A DNA stretch of 64,000 nt from Macrotrachela quadricornifera (GCA_022393335.1 JAJEKB010018659.1:1-64000), one strand, 5' to 3'; shown: positions 24,940-36,572, counted from the stretch's first letter. The notes: generated from the sequence alone by a model not told the origin. Numbers and translations are program-made.

Positions 24940-25430
24940 AAGGAGGGGGGACCCTTTGTCCATGAAATGGCCCTAAATGATTANNNNNNNNNNNNNNNNN
25001 NNNNNNNNNNNNNNNNNNNNNNNNNNNNNNNNNNNNNNNNNNNNNNNNNNNNNNNNNNNNNNNNNNNNNNNNNNNNNNNNNNNNNNNNNNNNNNNNNNNN
25101 NNNNNNNNNNNNNNNNNNNNNNNNNNNNNNNNNNNNNNNNNNNNNNNNNNNNNNNNNNNNNNNNNNNNNNNNNNNNNNNNNNNNNNNNNNNNNNNNNNNN
25201 NNNNNNNNNNNNNNNNNNNNNNNNNNNNNNNNNNNNNNNNNNNNNNNNNNNNNNNNNNNNNNNNNNNNNNNNNNNNNNNNNNNNNNNNNNNNNNNNNNNN
25301 NNNNNNNNNNNNNNNNNNNNNNNNNNNNNNNNNNNNNNNNNNNNNNNNNNNNNNNNNNNNNNNNNNNNNNNNNNNNNNNNNNNGTATAATCATTTAGGGC
25401 CGTTTCGTGGATAAAGGGTCCCCCCTCCTT
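24940..25430. mobile_element. Inverted-repeat element containing the assembly gap
   Basis: The 44 bp left of the gap (AAGGAGGGGGGACCC...CCTAAATGATTA) and the 45 bp right of it are reverse complements with two or three mismatches. They are terminal inverted repeats of a DNA transposon or MITE whose interior is the unresolved 400 N. The real size is unknown. Confidence 0.75.
24984..25383. other. Assembly gap (400 N)
   Basis: Exactly 400 undetermined bases, a placeholder length. ORFs reported through it are meaningless. Confidence 0.99.
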
Positions 25431-25743
25431 ATAAAAACTACTAATGAGATATGACTTGATTACTATTTGCTATAATTATTATTAAATGATTATATATTCA
25501 AGCCCTTTCAAACTTTTTTTTTATTTTCGTTCTTCTACTGAAGAACTATTTAATCAAGTTTAACATTATTATATTTCTTTATTCTTTATTTTTATTTTGT
25601 TCCTTTTCTTTCTCTAGTTTATCTTTATTTGTTCCGTAGTTTAGTATATATTTTTGTGCTAAAAACTTTTTGTATAGCCCTGAAGAGTTTATATTTTACA
25701 ATAAAAATACGAAACGCGTCGGCAAAGCAAAATAATATTTTTA

Positions 25744-28118
25744 TTAACCCTTTGGGGACCGACTTTTTTTTTCAAGATAAAAACCATTTTCACTCAGAAA
25801 TACGGCAGTAGCTATAGGTTTTAGGCGGAGTTTTCTCGCCAGAACTGAGTTATATTGGAGGACTATTTATTTTGAGGATCAACAAAATAAACAAATACAC
25901 TCCACAACATTGTTAAACAACTTCACTGACATACGAGAAAAAACAGCTAATTCCAAAACTAGAAATGTAGTACAGTATGATATTCTTCAAAACAACTAAC
26001 AACACAAAGACCCACGTCACAATCCCTACACATGTAGCGAGAATCCGTTCTTTTTTTAGGTCTTCGACTAGTGTGTGCACATACAACACACTTTTTCTGA
26101 CGATTTTCTCTCTCTGTAGTTTGAGGTACAAGAGATGGAAAGTGTCTAGCAGTCAATCTGATGGATTGATTGGTCAATGCAGGACGGCCTATCTTCGGTT
26201 TTGGAGCACCGTAGGTTTGCAAGATTTCACGAATAAGTTGTAAACGATAATCAGAAAGTTTGATTACTTTTCCGGTGTTGACTTTATAAAGCAAATATGA
26301 ATTGAAAATCGACAAATCAAGCATGTGAAAAAATAATTTTCGATACCATTTCACAGTTTTTCTCAAACAATCGACGAAACTAATTTGCATATCAACTTTA
26401 TCAATCGCATGACTATTCAAATTATAATCTAATACTGAAACTGGTTTTTGAATTCTTGAATTATGTCTTTCGGTATGTTTCATTTGAGGCTCATGAATGG
26501 TCGATAACATCATAACTTCTTTTTTATCATTCCATTTCAACACTAATAGGTTATTTGTATGTTTATAAATTTGTTGACCTTTTCCAATTTTTTCTTCGAG
26601 ATCCGGCAAGTTCACTCTGTTCTTTCGAACGGTTCCGCAAGCTCCCGTTGATCTTTCAAATAATGTCTCAAAAAGACCAACACTTGTGTACCAGTTATCT
26701 ACGAATAGATTATGACCTTGATCTAAGTAAGGTTCTAACAATGTCATCACTATTGAACCAGAAATGTCCAACCGAGAAGTTTTCTTGATATCTGTAGTAG
26801 CACCTGTATAAACAATAAAGTCTAAGATAATTCCAGTGTGTACATCGCACAATAAAAATAGTTTGATTCCGAATCTGCTTCTTTTAAATGGAATGTATTG
26901 CTTGAAGCTAAGCCGACCTTTCCACAAGACTAGACTTTCATCAATACATAAGTTTTGATACGGAACTAAAATCTCACCGAACACATCACGTAGATGATTA
27001 ATAATCGGCCTTATTTTGTATAAGTTATTATCAGTTGTTTGTTGTTCGTTGTCATTGAAGTGAAGAAATCGTAAGAGTGAGAGAAATCTATTCCTACTCA
27101 TGATACTTCCAAATATAGGCGTTGAGATCAATGATTCAGTGGACCAGTAATCTTTGATTCGACTTTTTTTGGTATGAGACATTAACATATAAAGTGCAAA
27201 AAAAGTATGCATTTCAGATATATTCGTATCAATTCCTTGTAAACCTTTTTTAGATGAACTTTGCTGTTGCATCAGAGATACATTATATCTATTCGTTTCT
27301 TCGACGATTTTTTCCATCAAAGTGCTATCAAAAATCAAACGAAAATAATTCATTGGATTGCTTTCATCAATTTTAGGCAAGATAGAACTGATTCCAGAAT
27401 CGTTTGGGTTAAATTTAAATAGTTTGGGTTTGAATTGACCACTTCTCCAAGTTCGCTCTACATCAGATTCTTCCATATCTTGCATCTCTTCTTCGTTTTC
27501 ACTTTCTTCTTCGTCGTCACCTTCTTCTTCGTCACTATGTGATTCTTTGTTTTGGTGCTCTTGTTCACTAGACGATTCGGAGTTATCATCGGAAGAAGAA
27601 TCAGTATTTGATGAGCCAGCTGTATAAATTTCAGTCATGTCTGAATCAGACTCAAGGAAAGACGCCATAACAATTCGAAAAAAGTTTCGCAGTGAAGTTA
27701 AAATTCCAGTACAAGTGTAAAATTATTTCAAACAAACTGAACGACGTTCTTGCACTATAGACTCTGGTTGTACTCGAGACTTTATTGTTTATTGAAAAAT
27801 ACCCACTTTTCATGTTCCCATATGACCGAATCGTTACAAACTCAATGACACGTCCCGTAAAAACCAATGATAGTGTCTTCTGATAGGAGACGTAGCATGT
27901 AAATAAAAGAGGATGGAATACATTTATCTCTATGCACATATGTGCATTTATACACTAGAATGCACTGTAGATATACCAATTCATAACGTCTGCGTATGTG
28001 CCCATGTATAAAGAAAAAAAATCTATACCAAAAACTTCATTTAAGTGTATCTGAGAACTTATTTCCCAAGTGAGACGTCAAGGCCGTAAATATACGGCCA
28101 CGGTCCCCAAAGGGTTAA
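25744..28118 (-). mobile_element. Complete piggyBac-type transposon
   Basis: The left end is TTAACCCTTTGGGGACCG (25744) and the right end is CGGTCCCCAAAGGGTTAA (to 28118). This is an 18-bp perfect terminal inverted repeat including the TTAA duplication. The 2375-bp element encodes one intact transposase on the minus strand. Inside the right (transposase 5') end lies a hairpin GGCCGTA/TACGGCC (28082-28099). Intact ORF and perfect ends suggest recent activity. Confidence 0.93.
25959..27668 (-). CDS. piggyBac transposase, intact
   Basis: The product is 569 aa. A very acidic N-terminus (residues about 20-70, rich in Asp, Glu and Ser) precedes the DDE_Tnp_1_7 domain. Catalytic Asp are D243 (NLCIDESLVLWKGRL), D324 (LFVDNWYTSVGLFE) and D426 (IDKVDMQISFVDCLRK). 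The Trp-Tyr-Arg-Lys motif follows (VKWYRKLFFHML). The C-terminal Cys-rich finger reads CVVCAHT, then MCRDCDVGLCVVSCFEEYH. The family excises from and inserts at TTAA without footprints. It is only distantly similar to the piggyBac at 19.5 kb. The start is the first Met, at the head of the acidic region and about 450 bp inside the element's right end. No stop, frameshift or missing key residue is seen. Confidence 0.93.
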   Translation of the reverse strand: MASFLESDSDMTEIYTAGSSNTDSSSDDNSESSSEQEHQNKESHSDEEEGDDEEESENEEEMQDMEESDVERTWRSGQFKPKLFKFNPNDSGISSILPKIDESNPMNYFRLIFDSTLMEKIVEETNRYNVSLMQQQSSSKKGLQGIDTNISEMHTFFALYMLMSHTKKSRIKDYWSTESLISTPIFGSIMSRNRFLSLLRFLHFNDNEQQTTDNNLYKIRPIINHLRDVFGEILVPYQNLCIDESLVLWKGRLSFKQYIPFKRSRFGIKLFLLCDVHTGIILDFIVYTGATTDIKKTSRLDISGSIVMTLLEPYLDQGHNLFVDNWYTSVGLFETLFERSTGACGTVRKNRVNLPDLEEKIGKGQQIYKHTNNLLVLKWNDKKEVMMLSTIHEPQMKHTERHNSRIQKPVSVLDYNLNSHAIDKVDMQISFVDCLRKTVKWYRKLFFHMLDLSIFNSYLLYKVNTGKVIKLSDYRLQLIREILQTYGAPKPKIGRPALTNQSIRLTARHFPSLVPQTTERENRQKKCVVCAHTSRRPKKRTDSRYMCRDCDVGLCVVSCFEEYHTVLHF

Positions 28119-28234
28119 TATTAATTAAAAGCACATTTAAATCGACATAAAAATCGGTTACTGAAAAGTAAAAATTGAGATCAGCAAATTAGTTTATATT
28201 TAATACATATAGATTAATTTGTTTTCATTGGATT

Positions 28235-31065
28235 CTTGATGGAGTTCCTGATTGTCCAGGTGCTTTGGACGAGTCTCCATTGACCAATTCGTGTCACAGA
28301 CATCAGAGATCTGTTCTTCTTTGCCCTGTCCTGGGAAATGAAATCGATGAAACACATTGTGAACATTGGCTCTGTGTTAATCAGTACACCATCTGTAATG
28401 GCATGTGAAATTGTCCCACGGGCATCGATGAAGAAAGCTGTCCATCAACTTGGCCGTGTCCTGCTAATGATCATCAATGTCTCTTTCCGAGGAACTCTCA
28501 AAGGGTCTGTTTAGATCTCAGTGGGATCGATGATGAGATTGTTCATTGTCTCCGAACAACAGACGAACGGAAGTTTTGTCGCGAGATGTATTTCTCGAAG
28601 TGGTCCGGTCAATATCGTTGTTGGAATGATAGCAAATGTACTCACCCCAACAATCGTTGTACGGATTGTTAGAAGAAGTTTGATCGAGCCGGACATTTGT
28701 ATCAAATGGATACAAGCACATATGATGAGACTAGCGAGCATTTCCAATCACTGGACGAGATATTTCTCATTGGTCAAGGGATTTTTTCTCCTCGATCGCC
28801 GAGTCCTTTTCCGAGTAATCAATCTTCGTCAACAATCGGAAAGAAACCGTTTCCGCAGTACTCAAAAGTCGGTCAGATGGTAAGAAGAAGCTCTCGTGGA
28901 GGAATCTTCGTCTACCTGAGCAAATAAAAAACGGAAGAAATGTTTTTGTCCTCCATCGTCTTACGGAGATCATTGTGAATATCCAAATGAAGATGTCATT
29001 CTCACTATTTGCTTTCGTCCGGAAACTGTGAGCAAAATGAACGAGAGGTCATTCATTCTCATTAACAACTGATCTATGTCTCTACTCGACATTGTCGTCG
29101 CAAATTCAATCTTTATCTTCTCTATCGCGACCGACCGAAGGATTGAACGAGAAATTCTCCCGTTCAGATCGAGATCTATCAGAGAAAGACTTTGGCTCAT
29201 CTGATCCGTTGAATCCTCCTGGTGAAATTTCTCTTCATGCCCGTTCATCGTCTAAGTGGAGATCTGATTATTCCATCAGAGGAGACTTGTCGTCTATTAT
29301 GCGATCGGCGAAAGACGCATGACTCAAAGTCTTGTCGATGTCATTCGGGAAAGATCTCTCAAATCTCTTCTTCATATAATTATGCCTCGGGCTCCATCTG
29401 TCTGAGATTTGTGAACAATCGATCGATTTGTCTGTGTCCATTGGAGAAAGTCGGTCCCCGATGTTTTCTGAACTCTGATTGTCAAATGGATTTATGCTTG
29501 AACGGTGGTCTCTGTGTTCTCGAGATTCATTCCGGTTCGTTCAGGGAATTTCTCTGTGTTTGTTCCGAGGGATATTTTGGAGAACATTGTGAAAAGAAGA
29601 AAACCCAAGTGAACATTTCATTCTCGGATATCGAAACTCCTCCAAACCTTCTCGTTCATTTGATCACGGCACGAGATTATGATCATTGCCGCGACTTCGC
29701 TCCCATACCTATCCGAGCAACAATATTTCAAAAGATTCGACTCTATCTGAGGACAGTGCCTTTCTTCAACATCAGTTTATACCCTCGACGATGATATCGA
29801 CAACGATCTCGTCCAATCGTCGATCAGCCGATTCTTTGTCGTGTGAAATCCTACCATACTCCTTGTTTGAAACGTTTGAATCTCCTTTACTTTCACGATA
29901 AGGAGACCTTTATCTGTCTCTGCACGAAAAATCGACGTGCCAACTGTTTTCATTTCGATTTCCATGTTACTTATGACTGTCAAGAGCTGAATGATTGTCT
30001 CAATGGAGAAAAGTGTTTTGAAGATCATCCGTACTGTCCGATAAAAACTATGTGTGTTTGTGAAGAATGTTTCTACGGGTCGAAATGTCAGTTCACCACC
30101 AAGACTTTCGGTCTGTCCCTCAATACCATTTTGGGATATCGCATTCATCCACATCTATCTCTCAAAGAACAGCCCGTGATCATCCAAATGTCTATTGTTC
30201 TCGCGATATCTATGTTCTTTGTTAGTCTGATCAATGGTATTCTATGCATCTTCACATTTCAATCGAAAGTCTCTCGAGAAGTGAGTTGTGGTCTCTATCT
30301 CTACGCTTCATCGATCACCTCGATTCTTCTGATCATTCTTCTCAATCTGAAACTCTGGTTTCTCAAACTCTTCTCCTCACTTCCCCATCGTTTCTTCTCT
30401 TTAATTGTCATTCGATGGATTTCCTTCTCCGATTATTCTTAGCTAATATCGATTGATTCCATGCCTGTGTGGCTCTTGAAAGAACTTTTGTTCTGATGCT
30501 CGGTATTTATTTCAACAAACTGGAGAGTAAACAACTGACACGATGAGTCATTTCTGCCGTGTTTCTCTTCATTGTCCTCAGCACTGTACACGATCCGATC
30601 CATCGTGATCTCATTGAAGATGAAGAAGACGAACGCACATGGTGTACCGTATGTTTTCCGAACTCTATCGAGAGATTCAATTCATCGATGCATCTCTTTC
30701 ATTTCGTTGTTCCTCTCTCCTTGAATGTCCTCTCGGCTATTGTTATTATTATTCTCAGTGCCAGAAAACGTTCTTCAGCCAACAAACGTACAAAGAACAT
30801 TTGAAAGAACAATTTCATCAACATAAACATCTCATTTTCAGTTCGACCATGTTGAGTTTACCTCGTTTCATTATTTCCTTCGCCTTTGGTTGTATGAAAA
30901 TAGCCAAAGATGCCGAACTCTAGTTGCTGGTTATTTCATCTCTTCCGTTCCATCTCTTCTGCCTTTGATCATTTTCGTTCTCCCTTCGAAGGTCTATCGA
31001 AAACAACTGAACTGTGCAATCGAACAACAACGCAACATATTTGCTTGTTACTTCAGCTCTCGATG
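28235..31065 (+). pseudogene. LDLa/EGF/7TM receptor, heavily decayed
   Basis: Fragments in order show LDL-receptor class A repeats (CVNQYTICNGM-stop-NCPTGIDEESC, then CPANDHQCLFP). They are followed by an EGF-like region (CPLEKVGPRCF, CLNGGLCVLEI, CVCSEGYFGEHCE) and a 7-transmembrane part. Two TM helices lie near 30190-30350, a degenerate ...D-stop-FHACVALERT (equivalent of a DRY-region helix) near 30450, and later TMs to FVLPSKVYRKQ near 30990. At least four frameshifts and several stops break it. It is a paralogue of the gene at 42632-47511 and matches its domain order and C-terminal motif (IFVLPSKxY). Receptors of this build are strongly expanded in bdelloids, but that is from memory of the group and not shown here. 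Confidence 0.75.
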
Positions 31066-32645
31066 AAACTCTTTCATTTTTCAGTCGCTTTTCATTTCGC
31101 ACCTAAGCGTAACTGCGACGTATGTGTTCACTGAAACGAGCGATAAGGAATTTCGTTGATAACGCTCTTTTCACATCCAAAAAGACGAGGAGTTGTTCGG
31201 TTAGTAAATGCACATCTATTTTCATCGATATTTCTCTCGTTAGAACTTGAAGTTGCTCTTCTCCTCTATCAGCTAATAGCTCAGTCATGCTGATCTTCGC
31301 TGTCCCAGTGAAACAAACAGATCGAAGAATATCAGTGGACTTGGAACTGAAGAAAAATCAATTTTCGAAAAAAGAAACAATTTCGCAAAGATATTGAAAG
31401 ATGTGGCTGGTTTCCAAGGATTCTGAAACATTGGATTCCTTGAAAGCCTTGGAATCGCTGAAATCCTTCGAATTCTCTGAATCAATGGCATGCTACATCT
31501 TTCGCTATTGAAAATCGAATACCAAACGAATCCGTTTTCATCCCATTGGAAAATCATACATACATATTCTGGATAAACGTTAACTTCAATTAATACTATG
31601 CCGGAAGATACGCAAAGTTTCTTTACAGAGCCATACTGGACTCTCGTACACTGTTTTCAGTTTTTCTTCAAAACAGCTCGAATTTTTTGTGAATATCATA
31701 CCATGTTGTCGAAAACACGTCACAGCTATCGTATGTCTCACAGCTTGTTTCGATCGTTGCTGATGTTCATGGCGTCCTCGTGCAACACATACTAAATCCG
31801 CATTGCACGCACACAGCTCAATCCAAGTGATAGACTCATGACACGTCTTATCAGGCACGTGTTCCCCGCTCCAGGCGTCCTAAACACCCACCATTTGTAT
31901 TCTATTCGCTGATATGCATCTCAAAACACCCTCAATCGGTACTTCATGCACTGAAATGTGTTTTTCGAAACACGCTCGTTAGTGACCGTTGCGACCGAGA
32001 TGAGGCTGCGAAAGGATCGGGACAAGCTCAGGAGCAGATGCTCTGGGACCGAGACATGAAAAAATTGGAGGCCAGAACAAAATTTGGTTTTACAGCTTTT
32101 CAGTGCACTTGTATAATATGTAGCGCCATCCTGAGGCGAAATACAAGATTATATCTCATAATTTTGCTAATACACGTATGAATCTGCGCCAAAATCACTG
32201 TTCAATCCGTTCAAAATCAAAGCAAGCGCAACACCTAAACTTGAATTTCGACGTTTCCCGTAATTTAGAGATATTTCTTGAGTTCAGATACGAGCTAACG
32301 TAGTTCCATAATTCAAAAGCGAAAGAACAACTAGTTTTAATGAAAACCAATCCGATAAGAATCTAAGAAAGTTTCATATTTTTCACCGGACTAAGGATTC
32401 CACCAATTCCAGGGATGCCACAGATTCCATGGATTCCAAGAATTCTACGTGTTTTTAAACTTTTCATATATTCTAGTCAAGGTTTCAGAATCCTTGGAAT
32501 TCAGCCACTATTGGGATCTGAACACGTGGAAGCAGAAGTTATTCAGCAAATGAAATTATGGTAAACAAACAGAATTGGAGAAACGTTCGAAGATGAACAA
32601 TATGCGACATGTGATTGCACCGCAATATCTGATTTATGTCTTAAA
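31066..32645. other. Intergenic region with dispersed inverted GATTCC-type repeats
   Basis: No gene is supported. Two clusters of TTCC/GGAA-rich text mirror each other. GGTTTCCAAGGATTCTGAAA near 31408 has its near-complement around 32482-32500 (GGTTTCAGAATCCTTGGAAT). Both clusters also contain further GATTCC words. This may be a diverged inverted-repeat element of about 1.1 kb. Confidence 0.4.
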
Positions 32646-33308
32646 ATGCATTCATCTGCAGCAAGTAGACATCAAACATCGGAAGCAGAACTGGGAACGC
32701 TGAATTTGAATAATGATTATGAAACACCTGCAACACCGATGCTGAAGGAGCCACTACCGGATGAATTGGAGGAAATCTGCGAGGATGAACTACCTAAGAT
32801 GCTAGTTCCTCGATTTGACAAACAAACAACACCGAGAAGCATGTTGATGGAGTACGCATATAAATGGTCCGAAATGACGGAAGATGAAGTGATCGGAATC
32901 TTACGACCGAAACTTAGCAACAGCCAACTAGTACCACCCACAGACGACGAAATGAATCGAAACAAACCGCAACCACCACAAGACCAACGAAACCGAAAGA
33001 TCGGGTTCACATCAACAGCCTCCAAATCAGAAAAACAAAAGAGAAAAAATCTCAAGTCAGTCGGAAACGAGACCATAATCCAGACCTTCAAAAAAAAAAA
33101 TTAACAGACCAGTCTATCATCGATATGACTATGGAAAAATACGATCGCAACCAATGGATAACAATATATATACCAGTTACCAGATAACAATTGATCGAAA
33201 CAAACAAGAAGTCGTGATTGTCTTTAAAACGCAAGAGATGCTCGAGCACGCGACAAAGGTCATCCGAATAAATCGTTTCTCGAGAACTCAATACGAACGA
33301 AGATGGTG
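32646..33308 (+). CDS. Unknown ORF at the head of the Terminon unit, frameshifted at an A-run
   Basis: The first 152 codons are rich in Glu, Pro and Lys and end in KKKN at a run of about ten A (33089-33099). Stepping one frame there continues an open, protein-like sequence (INRPVYHRYDYGKIRSQP, VVIVFKTQEMLEHATKVIRI) to TGA at about 33306-33308. The continuity suggests one protein of about 220 aa whose frame is lost, or slips, at the homopolymer. I know no family for it. It lies co-oriented with the exonuclease and RT ORFs downstream, so it is likely an accessory ORF of the same retroelement. A sequencing or assembly error in the A-run is also possible. Confidence 0.45.
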
Positions 33309-33729
33309 AAGACCAGCAAAAACCGAAACGAACTATTAAAACAATGGCAGTTGGAGGAAATGCACTCGAAGTAATGAACAACTATTAAGGAATTATATCA
33401 AGACAACTGTGTGGATCCACTCCTCACTTTGGAGAAGATGACTGTTAGCGGATATTCCTTCTTTTATTGGTATTTGTTCTCTGCATCTTCTTCCATTATT
33501 TTTCTCTCGTTCTCTCTCTCTCTCTCTACCTCGCTTGTTGATACATACACATATGCGTGTAAGCGTAATGATGGGAGGAGAAACAAAGTCGTCCAGTTCG
33601 AAATACAAGATAACAATCATGAAACAACGCTCCCAAAGTATCTTCTGCCGTGTGTTTCTGGTCATTCACGATTAAAGCATAGTCATTAGCTCCGAACAGC
33701 ACTGATTCGAGCTGTGTGCTGCTGTTCGT

Positions 33730-35047
33730 CTGTCGATGATTTTTATCGAGAACGAATCCGTCTTGAATTAGCTTATTTGTCCAATGGCTATTCGCTGTGA
33801 TTCGTGGAGAGCCATGTGCAACATTTCTTCAACTACTTTCATACTGATACGATACGATATTTGACGGATCAGACGATGTATGGCAAGTTCTGACGGCACT
33901 GGTTCGACTTTATGGACATGCGGCACGAACTTTCGGCGAAACTGCAAACAACTGATGATTGTGGGCAACCGATTCGGCTGAGTTATCTGTATGACTACGG
34001 AGCACGATGTCAATTCAATGAACAGTTTCGTCGAAGTTGGTCTGATGCTTTTCGTCTCCATCCTACTCTGTCCAGAGATAAATCGACTATTCTTCTCACT
34101 ATGCGAAATCCGTCTGCACTGAATATGTTGTTAGCTTAGCAATGAAGACATACTTCTTTCTGCAAACGTTTTCCGTGCAACACCTATCACTTTGTCTTGT
34201 TTGAATTGTTCATTTGTAGATAAGCTAAGATTCAGACGATATCCGTATCGATCCAACCAATGTTCAACCGAAAATGAATACAAATGAACACGAACAGCAT
34301 CGGAATATGGAACTGAGAACGCTGCCAACATTCACTTCTCTCAGGCATTACCAAGTTTATCGCATCAATCCAGCGACATCACATCTGTTGCTGACTGATC
34401 TCGTCGAGTTAGCGAGACAAATACACAAGTTCACGATCGATATCAAGCATGACTACTACACCAATCAACCACCACTGATCGTCATTGAAATGATACAGAC
34501 AGAATCAGTTGTTGTGCTGATTGACACATGTGATCTACTTCATCAGTCGTCGATGCTCTTCTGGTTGGTACGATCCCTCTTCGATTTGATGTTAAGAGAT
34601 TCGAGCGTGATCTATTCATGAGGTGGTACGAAGAGTAAATTGGCTAACTTGGTTCCGTATGGTCTCGTCCTTTTACCGAAACTTCAACAGGGTTCGACTG
34701 TCGATGTTCAGAGGCGTTTCAAAGGATGGTACAACACCAGATTTCCACATGCTTGCGGTCTTCTGCCGTTTGCAGATGACAGTGTCTTGTGCACATGTTT
34801 GCATCGGCTCATCAAATACAATGATTATTTCTGGTCACTGCAGAAGGCAATCGCCTACACCTTCAACGGGTTTCTCGATGAAAGTCGTCAAAGCAGCCAT
34901 TGGAACCAATGCCTGCAGACTATAGTTGATCGCAAGTCTGCTACCTCCATTCAAGCAGACAGAAATCTTTTGTGTGAAATTGATCTTCACACAGCGAACA
35001 ACTGCTTGGCAGTGACGAAGATATTTATGACTATGGTTGACAATTAG
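33730..35047 (+). pseudogene. DEDD-type 3'-5' exonuclease-like ORF, copy 1 (inactivated)
   Basis: This is a diverged paralogue of the ORF at 35173-36195. From 34274 to 35047 one frame is open except for TGA at 34619-34621. There copy 2 has Trp (IYLWGD in copy 2, IYS-stop-GG here). ExoI is FTIDIKHDY, so the Glu of the D-x-E pair is replaced by Lys. The last Asp is replaced as well (HTANNCLAVT here against HATNDCLATT in copy 2). Upstream, 33730-34139 reads as an N-terminal extension with stops (DDFYRERIRLELAYLSNGYS..., LHPTLSRDKSTILLTMRNPS). With two catalytic positions changed and a nonsense codon, it cannot be an active nuclease. Confidence 0.7.
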
Positions 35048-35172
35048 ATCTCCAGTGGACTGTTTTGTTGTAAACTACTGCGTTCTCTATCTTGTTGAGC
35101 TTCAGTTTTCTTCATCTACTGATCGAAGCAGAGACCATGTCCATCTTGTTCGAATAAATACTAAAGGATGGC

Positions 35173-36195
35173 ATGGAAATGTTCTTAGTGAAATATGTGC
35201 ATCACTTTCAGTTGTATCACAGTTCTTTTTCATACATCGATTACCACACCTTGATAGTTGTATTGCTTGCATATGAAAACATATATATATCTACATACTG
35301 TTGCATGTTTAGCGTTAGACTCGAGTCAACCGCAATCCATCCATCTTCTTTGTTTATTGTAGATCAATTATTACCGACAAACCTCAATTCGTTTGTATTT
35401 GTTTGGATCGAGTTTAGAGAACAACAAATAACAAGATTCAATCAGCACATGTGGAGAAATGAGCGACAGCGACAAATGATCATGGAGCTGAGCGTCTTGC
35501 CAACGTTCACTCCTCTTAATGACTATCAGGTCCATCATATCCACCGAGCGACCTCGTCTCTGTTGTTAGCTGATCTGATCGCATTGGCTCGAAAAACAAC
35601 CAAGTTTACTATTGATACGGAGTATTCCTACTATACTCGTCAACCAACACTCATACAAATCGAATTCACGCACACGAAATCAGTTGTTTTGCTGGTTAAG
35701 ACATGTCATCTACCTCATCCATCACCGGTCCTATTCTGGCTGATACGATCACTCTTCCAAGTGATATTCAAAGAGTCCAGTACGATCTATTTGTGGGGTG
35801 ACGCAAAGAGCAAGCTGACTGATTTCATTACGTATGGTCTCTTCTCGTCACAAACACTACATCAGAGTTCCATTATCAACGTACAATTTCTTTTCAAACG
35901 GTGGTACAATAGTCGATTTCCACATACTGGTGGTCTTCCGCCATTTGCACATGACAATATGTCATACACATGCTCACATCGACCCGTGAAACACATAAAT
36001 GATTTTTGGTCACTACAGAAGGCCGTCGCATACACTTTCCATGAATTTGTCGACAAAAGTCGAACGAAAAGTCATTGGAATCGCTGTCCCGATCCAACAC
36101 AAGCTCCACAGTTCGTTACGTCAGATCGAATACGAATGAGTCGTTCGAAGGAACTTGTGCTTCATGCAACAAATGACTGTTTGGCAACGACCTAA
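35173..36195 (+). CDS. DEDD-superfamily 3'-5' exonuclease-like protein, copy 2
   Basis: This is a 340-aa ORF. ExoI shows FTIDTEYSYY with D148 and E150, inside the usual beta-strand pattern (LIQIEFTHTKSVVLLVKT follows). ExoII shows IYLWGDAKSKLTDF with D210. ExoIII shows HATNDCLATT with D335 and His331 at the place of the Tyr of DEDDy enzymes, so by that residue it is DEDDh-like. A conserved helix reads INDFWSLQKAVAYTF. The true start may be downstream of 35173, since the first 90 residues look like translated spacer. DEDDy exonucleases are documented accessory ORFs of bdelloid Terminons, where they may trim 3' DNA ends before RT priming. That role is inferred. Position between another exonuclease copy and the Athena RT supports it. 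Confidence 0.7.
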   Translation: MEMFLVKYVHHFQLYHSSFSYIDYHTLIVVLLAYENIYISTYCCMFSVRLESTAIHPSSLFIVDQLLPTNLNSFVFVWIEFREQQITRFNQHMWRNERQRQMIMELSVLPTFTPLNDYQVHHIHRATSSLLLADLIALARKTTKFTIDTEYSYYTRQPTLIQIEFTHTKSVVLLVKTCHLPHPSPVLFWLIRSLFQVIFKESSTIYLWGDAKSKLTDFITYGLFSSQTLHQSSIINVQFLFKRWYNSRFPHTGGLPPFAHDNMSYTCSHRPVKHINDFWSLQKAVAYTFHEFVDKSRTKSHWNRCPDPTQAPQFVTSDRIRMSRSKELVLHATNDCLATT

Positions 36196-36572
36196 TTATC
36201 GATGACGATCAAAATGAGTTAGAGGATGCAAAAACGACATCGATACTGTAGACATACCGAGCAAGCATCTCTTCGTCAGTTTCACTGGCAACCACTACTA
36301 TTTTGGAAACGGCTGTGTTTTTTAACTTGTATAGATTTACTTCTCGTCGCTCAAGCAAAACAGCCACTGTCATCTTACTAGACATAATCATACCCTCTAC
36401 TTCTTCCTTGTAAACACACAAACTATCTTCTTCGAAATAAATGCAAGGGAATGATGTGAAATTAACCTTACGGACAGATGTGTGCCGTCCTTTTTGCTCT
36501 GTTCATCTCACTGAAGTCTTCTCTGTTAATTTCTAGATATCATTTCGAAAGTGTTTACTTGTTTTTCAAACC

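Noticed and set aside
24905..25414. Three ORFs of 140-160 codons across 24.9-25.4 kb
   Set aside because: They run through 400 undetermined bases; their open frame is an artefact of the gap.
28511..31795. Many ORFs on both strands between 28.5 and 31.8 kb
   Set aside because: Most are shadows or shifted fragments of the decayed receptor; only the plus-strand fragments matching the 42.6-kb paralogue were kept.
36209..36421. 70-codon minus-strand ORF after exonuclease copy 2
   Set aside because: It opposes all ORFs of the unit and has no recognisable features.
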